From: Pseudomonadota bacterium
Lineage (GTDB): Bacteria > Pseudomonadota > Alphaproteobacteria > Rhizobiales > Xanthobacteraceae
Length of the DNA: 43,767 nucleotides
NCBI GenBank assembly: GCA_023423415.1
Contig: JAFAFP010000122.1
Location: 1 to 43,767, forward strand
Reading direction: 5' to 3'
In this document: piece after piece, positions 42,196-43,767 of the stretch
Numbering within the stretch: the stretch's first letter is position 1
How the letters are laid out: every line of letters starts with the position of its first letter
Made by a program: the position numbers and the translations under genes
Notes under the pieces: model-generated
Told to the model about the DNA's origin: nothing
What the model saw: only the letters and a program-made list of their open reading frames with translations
The model's database searches: none

Positions 42196-43038
42196 ATGAC
42201 GGTGGACTACAACGCGGCCTACAACAATCGCGCACATGTGCCGGAATTCCCCCAGATCGTCGCGCAGTGGGAAAAGGACGGCACCGCCTATCGCGAGGCC
42301 ATGGCCAAGCAGGACCGCGCCGAACTCAATGTCCGGTATGGATCGACCGAACGGCAGATCGTCGATCTGTTTCACGCCGACAAAAACGCGCCTTGGGCGG
42401 TCTTCATCCACGGAGGCTACTGGCGTGCCCTCAGCCCGAAAGAGCACAGTCACCTCGCGCGCGGCCTGACCGAACGCGGCATCAATGTTGCGATGGCCGG
42501 CTATGATCTCAGCCCGCAGGCCTCCATCGCCGAGATCACCGAGCAGATGCGCGCGGCCGTGCTGTTCCTGTGGAAGCGCTTCGGACAACGGATGATGATC
42601 TATGGCCATTCGGCCGGCGGACATCTCGCGGCCTGTCTGATGGCGACCGACTGGAAGGCGCTCGACGCGAGCGCGCCCGCCGACCTCATTCCGGTCGGCT
42701 ACGCGATCTCAGGCGTGTTCGATCTGACGCCGCTCGTTCAGACCGAGATGAATATCGACTACAAACTCGACGACGCGAGCGCGCGCGTATCCTCGCCGCT
42801 GTTCTGGCCTGCGCCAAAGGGAAAGACGCTGGATATCGTCGTCGGGCAGAACGAACTGCCGGAATTCGTGCGGCAATCCAAAGCAATGGCCGACAGATGG
42901 GGCGCGGAAGGCGTCAAAGTCCGGTACGAGGAAATTCCGGGCACACATCATTTCAATGTCGTTGCGGATCTAGCCGATCCCAACAGCGCGATGGTCGACC
43001 GCCTTGTCGCGCTTTGCCAGCTCACAAAAGCGGGCTGA
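42196..43038 (+). CDS. Alpha/beta hydrolase (kynurenine formamidase-like)
   Basis: A 280-residue alpha/beta hydrolase of the esterase/kynurenine formamidase group. The oxyanion motif is IHGGYWRAL, the nucleophile elbow is GHSAGGH, and the late His is in GTHHFNVV; an acidic residue in VGQNELPEF can complete the triad. The N-terminal VDYNAAYNNRAHVPEFPQIVAQW is typical of the group. It hydrolyses an ester or N-formyl bond; N-formylkynurenine is possible, but no other kynurenine gene is near. The ATG at 42196 has GGGAG 7 bases upstream; a TTG in frame at 42148 would translate the hairpin and is less likely. Confidence 0.87.
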   Translation: MTVDYNAAYNNRAHVPEFPQIVAQWEKDGTAYREAMAKQDRAELNVRYGSTERQIVDLFHADKNAPWAVFIHGGYWRALSPKEHSHLARGLTERGINVAMAGYDLSPQASIAEITEQMRAAVLFLWKRFGQRMMIYGHSAGGHLAACLMATDWKALDASAPADLIPVGYAISGVFDLTPLVQTEMNIDYKLDDASARVSSPLFWPAPKGKTLDIVVGQNELPEFVRQSKAMADRWGAEGVKVRYEEIPGTHHFNVVADLADPNSAMVDRLVALCQLTKAG

Positions 43039-43044
43039 CGTGCG

Positions 43045-43767
43045 TCAGAGCCAGTAGCGCCACGTATAGGTCACCGTCAGCAGCAAACCGACGGTGATCA
43101 CCACCCAGCGCATCACCTCGCGCGGCGCATAGCGCGCGATGCGCGTGCCGATCTGCGAACCGATCAAGGCCCCGCCCATCATGGCAATTGTAGCAGGCCA
43201 GCTAATCACCCCCTGCGCGGAAAAAACAAAGAGGGCAACCAGGCTATTGAACGCGGTCACAAGGTTCTTGGCGGCGTTGGCGGGACGATACTCACCCGCC
43301 GTTGCGAGCGACATCACGGCCAACATCAGAACGCCGACGCCCGCACCGAAATAACCGCCATATACCGAGACCGGCAACACCATCGGAACCGATGTGACCT
43401 TGATCTGTGGCTCACGTCCATGGCGCGCCAGCGAACGAGCACGAATTGCAGCGCTGATCCGATCGCCACAGGCGAACAGGATGGTTGCAAAGCCGAGCAG
43501 CAGCGGCACCAGCAGCTCGAAGATGCGCGTTGACGTCACCGTCAGCAGCGCGGCGCCCAATGCAGCGCCGGCCACCGAGGCAACGATGAGCCCAGCAAAA
43601 GCACGATCAAGCGGCGGCAATTGCGTGCGGTCGGTAAATGCTGCAAGGAAACTGCCCGGCATCAGCGCGGCCAGATTGGATGCACTGGCGACAACAGGCG
43701 GAAGCCCCACTGCGAGCAAGCTTGGGAACGTGATAAGCCCGGCTCCGCCGGCAAGCGAGGACAAAGT
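43045..43767 (-). CDS. TauE/SafE family sulfite exporter-like permease (5' end outside window)
   Basis: At least 239 residues of a TauE/SafE membrane protein. The segment SSLAGGAGLITFPSLLAVGLPPVVASASNLAALMPG is the conserved first repeat, which normally follows 15-25 more residues, so the true start lies beyond the right edge. The second repeat shows VYGGYFGAGVGVLMLAVMS, and GALIGSQIGTRIARYAP lies near the end. Seven or so membrane helices are visible. Members export sulfite, sulfoacetate or other organosulfur anions. It converges on the hydrolase gene with 6 bases between stops. Confidence 0.9.
   Translation of the reverse strand, partial: TLSSLAGGAGLITFPSLLAVGLPPVVASASNLAALMPGSFLAAFTDRTQLPPLDRAFAGLIVASVAGAALGAALLTVTSTRIFELLVPLLLGFATILFACGDRISAAIRARSLARHGREPQIKVTSVPMVLPVSVYGGYFGAGVGVLMLAVMSLATAGEYRPANAAKNLVTAFNSLVALFVFSAQGVISWPATIAMMGGALIGSQIGTRIARYAPREVMRWVVITVGLLLTVTYTWRYWL

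Noticed and set aside
39688..42624. A single minus-strand open frame of 978 codons running through mtnA and antisense to the vWA and hydrolase genes
   Set aside because: Only the last 374 codons match a family (MtnA). The remainder is Arg/Asp/His-rich text typical of antisense frames in high-GC DNA and lies opposite two clear genes with a signal peptide, vWA motif and hydrolase triad.
1..43767. CRISPR arrays, tRNA/rRNA genes, prophage or insertion sequences
   Set aside because: No regular spaced repeats, no tRNA-like cloverleaf noticed in gaps, and no transposase, integrase or phage structural gene was seen.

Overview
The window is high-GC alphaproteobacterial chromosome. The gene content (RegB/RegA redox pair, MmcB, GlnD next to a PBP1A-type enzyme, Cys-type intracellular PHB depolymerase, hydroxycinnamate TRAP importer) and the style of its palindromic intergenic repeats fit Hyphomicrobiales, in the Bradyrhizobium/Rhodopseudomonas/Pseudorhodoplanes neighbourhood. 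The genus is an inference. I saw no rRNA, tRNA, CRISPR array, prophage or insertion-sequence transposase.

Bases 1-17.4 kb form an aromatic-acid catabolic region. A CoA-transferase pair (minus strand) is divergent from a DUF3237 gene. Next comes a plus-strand series: crotonase, feruloyl-CoA synthase-like ligase, thiolase, short-chain dehydrogenase and 4HBT thioesterase. Together these can activate a hydroxycinnamate, shorten its side chain by CoA-dependent beta-oxidation and release the aromatic acid. A MarR regulator on the minus strand is divergent from a three-gene TRAP importer. Then come a fused IorA-like and a fused IorB-like subunit (2-oxoacid:acceptor oxidoreductase, the latter with a DUF6537-type C-terminal half) and a benzoylformate decarboxylase/acetolactate synthase-like ThDP enzyme. 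A 20-bp near-palindrome occurs in front of both the TRAP operon and the iorAB-like pair. This suggests that one regulator, most simply the adjacent MarR protein, controls uptake and the oxidoreductase together. This is the most interesting candidate system in the window.

Bases 17.6-26 kb hold mutS, an unknown membrane protein, and a collinear minus-strand set: SsuA/TauA-like binding protein, permease, ATPase, zinc alcohol dehydrogenase and OsmC protein. Bases 26-34 kb hold glnD, a small Ala/Lys-rich exported protein, a bifunctional penicillin-binding protein, a Bcr/CflA-type exporter and a YgjP-type metallopeptidase. Bases 34-43.8 kb hold phaZ, an ABC-2 exporter pair, regB-regA, mtnA-mmcB, a von Willebrand factor A protein, an alpha/beta hydrolase and a TauE/SafE permease cut by the right edge.

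Intergenic spaces are rich in structured DNA: hairpins with a shared AACA loop, REP-like doublets, a 111-bp MITE-like element, two hairpins placed just after binding-protein genes of transporters, and a hairpin that buries the ribosome-binding site of the alpha/beta hydrolase gene.
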